From positions 140,727-204,726 of the forward strand of contig JQKK01000005.1 of the NCBI GenBank assembly GCA_000746015.1: a stretch of DNA of 64,000 nt, in the 5' to 3' direction. Both the position numbers and the translations under genes were made by a program. Positions 61,785-64,000 of the stretch are shown piece by piece. The notes beneath the pieces were generated by a model. That model saw only the letters and a program-made list of their open reading frames with translations, was not told where the DNA came from and ran no database searches. The stretch is from Lachnospiraceae bacterium MA2020. Its GTDB lineage: Bacteria; Bacillota; Clostridia; Lachnospirales; Lachnospiraceae. Numbering within the stretch: the stretch's first letter is position 1; each line of letters begins with the position of its first letter.

Positions 61785-62038
61785 AAAAACTCCTTTAAAA
61801 TCTTTACCATGAAATGCGACAATAACCATAATAGCAAGATATGGCGGTAAAAGCAATCTCTGTGATTTCACAAATTGTACACAGTTGCACATAATAAAAA
61901 ACATGCCAAAAAGCTATTGAAAAATCGGGGAGACTGTCTAAAAACTAGATGAATGATAAATTAAGTCAATCTTTGACAGTATATATTAATGGTTAATGCA
62001 CCTCAAAATATTGTGGTGTTTAACATATAAATTCGTAC
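61785..62038. other. Intergenic region between the NifX-FKBP gene and the IS1182 element
   Basis: Contains the upstream region of the NifX-FKBP gene. It also holds an imperfect palindrome around 62,000-62,020 (CACCTCAA/TTGTGGTG) and an ACTGTC...GACAGT pair (about 61,934-61,981) that may be an older insertion remnant. No gene. Confidence 0.35.
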
Positions 62039-63884
62039 ATTGAAAACTGAATAAAGTGCATAAATTCAAGGTTTAGGAGTTTGCTTTTATGGTATAATAG
62101 ATGTATTAAACCACTAAATATTGAGGTGATAATTATGCCATATGTAAAGACTTTTGATAGAAATCAATTGATGATGGTTGCATGGGATTCGCTGGTAGCG
62201 GATGATAGTGACGCAAGAATTATCGATAAGTTTGTTGATGGTCTTAATCTTGGGCAATTCGACATTAAGGAAGCTGCAATAGAAGGAAGACCTCTGTATG
62301 ATCCGAAGGGAATGCTAAAGCTTTACATTTATGGATATAAGAATCAGATTCGGTCATCACGAAAGCTTGCAAAAAATTGTAAAGTGAATATTGAAGTCAA
62401 ATGGCTGATTGGTGGAGTTGAACCAGATTATAGAACTATTTCAGAATTCAGAAGAAAGAATGCTGAATGCTTGAAAAAAGTATTTCATGAGTTCAATAAA
62501 AGAATTGATTCGGCTGTTGAGTGGGGATTTATTTCCGTAGATGGAAGTAAATTTCAAGCATGTAATTCCAAGGACAGGAATTTTACAAAAAATAAGATTG
62601 ATGACAGAATTAAATGGCTTGATGGACATATCGAAGAGTATATGAGGGTTTTGGACGCTGAAGATAAAGATGAAAATTCTGATTCTGAAGAAAGAAAACT
62701 TGTAGAGGAAAAGCTTAAAGAAGCCAAAGAACGTCAGGAAAAATACAAATGCTATCAGCGTGAAATGGAAGAATCAGGTGCAGCTCAAAAATCACTTACT
62801 GATTCGGATGCCAGACTTATGAAAAATAAAAATGGGTTTACAGTATCTTATAATCCACAGACTGCGGTTGATTCAAACACTCATATTATTCGCGATTATA
62901 ATACTACAAATCAAGTTACAGACCATGGCCTATTGTTTTCAACTCTAAAAGATATAAAGAAAAATAATGGTGATGAAATAATCGAAGTTGTAGCAGATAA
63001 GGGATATGAACAAGAAGATGATATGATATCTTGTCTTGAAAATGGAATTATCCCACATGTAATTACTGATGACGGAAAAGATAGTTATGAACTTGAAATT
63101 TCTTACGAAGAAGCAGAAGCGAATGAAAAAAGCAACAATCCAGAAGAAATAAAAAAATGTCTTCATGCCGGTGTTATTCCAGAAGTTTATAAAGATATAA
63201 TAAGCGGAATGGAAGTTAAAACTGTGCGGCGTAAGGATCTTGACAGCGAGAAAATAGAGTCGGAAAAGTCTGTGTATGGTACAGAGGAATCCATGAAGGC
63301 ACGAGCATTGGAAGGATATTTTGTAAGAGACCCAGAAAGAAATCTCGTGTATTGTCCCGCAGGAGAAATACTAAGACAGAAATGTATCAAGAAAAATGGA
63401 AGCATCAGATATGCAAATAAAACAGCCTGCCGTCATTGTAAAAATCGCAATAAATGCTACAAAGGAAAAAACGAGTGGAAGGAACTTGATTTTACAAAAG
63501 ATGGATTAGAAAGACCTTGCAAAACTTGGAATGAAGCAGAAGAAACAATAGATGTGAGTCAGGCAAAGTCAAAAAGAAAAGCATCAAAGTTTCATTATAA
63601 AGTTTTGCAGGTAGTAAAGTTTTTCTTGAAGCCTGACAGACAAAAAACAGCCAAAAGAATGTGCCTGTCTGAGCATCCTTTTGGAACTATAAAAAGAGCA
63701 ATGGGAGCCACTTACTTCCTGCTGAAAGGCATGCGGAAAGTGGATGGTGAATTTGCGCTCATGTGCCTGGGCTATAATATAGAACGGGCAAAAAACATGC
63801 TTGGATTCAATAAGTTAATGGAATTAATGGTACAATAACAAGCCTAACTTTTCTAAATATTATGCATTTTATTCAGTTTTCAAT
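62039..63884 (+). mobile_element. IS1182-family insertion sequence
   Basis: Terminal inverted repeats: left 62,039-62,062 begins ATTGAAAACTGAATAAAGTG; right 63,861-63,884 is its reverse complement with one mismatch in 24. They enclose one transposase gene. No obvious target duplication in the adjacent bases. Confidence 0.9.
62135..63838 (+). CDS. IS1182-family transposase (DUF772/DDE)
   Basis: 567 residues from ATG 62,135. N-terminal DUF772 region (DPKGMLKLYIYGYKNQIRSSRKL), DDE catalytic segments (FISVDGSKFQA, VVADKGYEQ, and the C-terminal EHPFGTIKRAMG with Glu), plus a small Cys cluster (ACRHCKNRNKC). The frame is intact, so the element may be active. Confidence 0.95.
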   Translation: MPYVKTFDRNQLMMVAWDSLVADDSDARIIDKFVDGLNLGQFDIKEAAIEGRPLYDPKGMLKLYIYGYKNQIRSSRKLAKNCKVNIEVKWLIGGVEPDYRTISEFRRKNAECLKKVFHEFNKRIDSAVEWGFISVDGSKFQACNSKDRNFTKNKIDDRIKWLDGHIEEYMRVLDAEDKDENSDSEERKLVEEKLKEAKERQEKYKCYQREMEESGAAQKSLTDSDARLMKNKNGFTVSYNPQTAVDSNTHIIRDYNTTNQVTDHGLLFSTLKDIKKNNGDEIIEVVADKGYEQEDDMISCLENGIIPHVITDDGKDSYELEISYEEAEANEKSNNPEEIKKCLHAGVIPEVYKDIISGMEVKTVRRKDLDSEKIESEKSVYGTEESMKARALEGYFVRDPERNLVYCPAGEILRQKCIKKNGSIRYANKTACRHCKNRNKCYKGKNEWKELDFTKDGLERPCKTWNEAEETIDVSQAKSKRKASKFHYKVLQVVKFFLKPDRQKTAKRMCLSEHPFGTIKRAMGATYFLLKGMRKVDGEFALMCLGYNIERAKNMLGFNKLMELMVQ

Positions 63885-63919
63885 TGCGAAAGTAATAAAA
63901 GAAAAGTGAGGCTATTTTT

Positions 63920-64000
63920 GTGCTTAAAATTAGTAGATGTGGATTAAAAAACATCAACGAAAATGCTGATAAATCCCAGTTTTGGGACGGTCTGGGGGGG
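63920..64000 (+). CDS. Start of a possible gene cut by the window edge
   Basis: GTG 63,920 with AGTGAGG about 8 bases upstream opens a frame (begins MLKISRCGLKNINEN) that runs off the right edge. The terminal run of eight G is suspicious, so this end may be unreliable. Confidence 0.25.
   Translation, partial: MLKISRCGLKNINENADKSQFWDGLGG

Overview
The window looks like a chromosomal segment of a Lachnospiraceae-type Firmicute (Butyrivibrio/Roseburia-like). Reasons: moderately AT-rich DNA, strong AGGAGG ribosome sites, TTGACA/TATAAT promoters, a Tad pilus locus of the clostridial kind (Flp1 pilin, DUF5702, TadE-like genes, DUF6382-FHA), tRNA genes without encoded CCA, and very close housekeeping proteins (enolase, ATP-type PEP carboxykinase).

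Bases 1 to about 26,016 read as the right-hand part of a mobile element, or of several stacked elements. In order: a complete type I restriction-modification operon (hsdR-hsdM-hsdS); a convergent small serine recombinase; a cluster of tiny genes with a YgiT/MqsA-like antitoxin; two Rpn-tail-like small genes; a 2.2 kb non-coding block with a degenerate CAATCCCCG repeat field and a 136-bp tandem repeat; a DNA-processing module (RuvC-like nuclease, coiled-coil protein, ribbon-helix-helix protein, FtsK/HerA-like translocase); a DUF6847 (septicolysin) gene with an accessory CAU tRNA; unknown proteins, including an HTH plus putative PD-(D/E)xK protein and an HTH plus DUF4253 protein; a candidate structured RNA; an XRE/membrane-protein pair with its operators; and a complete family-B DNA polymerase at the edge. 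A duplicated double-palindrome module lies at 11.4 kb and 21.1 kb.

Directly beyond the polymerase gene the sequence becomes the 3' end of cpaF/tadA, the Tad pilus ATPase gene. The element has therefore split cpaF, and its left end and the 5' half of cpaF lie outside the window. The rest of the tad locus follows intact: tadB, tadC, flp, DUF5702, two TadE-like genes, a prepilin peptidase and an FHA protein.

From about 33.4 kb the DNA is ordinary chromosome: enolase; two tandem signal peptidases; two aminotransferases (one HisC) with DUF1294; an XRE/membrane pair; a large BspA-like surface protein with three 441-bp repeats; an AAA ATPase behind an ordered repeat array; a TetR gene opposite an operon of two huge GLUG-repeat surface proteins flanking an MMPL/RND transporter; DUF1700; an operon of RNA methyltransferase, amidase, RdgB and YfcE-like phosphodiesterase; six tRNA genes (Pro, Gly, Arg, His, Gln, Lys); pckA; a NifX-FKBP fusion; and an IS1182-family insertion sequence near the right edge.

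The most interesting part is the polymerase-bearing element. It combines a bacterial PolB with a TTRG motif reminiscent of primer-independent PolBs (pipolins), a resolvase-like nuclease and a DNA translocase, but no Cas1, no recognisable terminal protein and no large integrase within the visible part.
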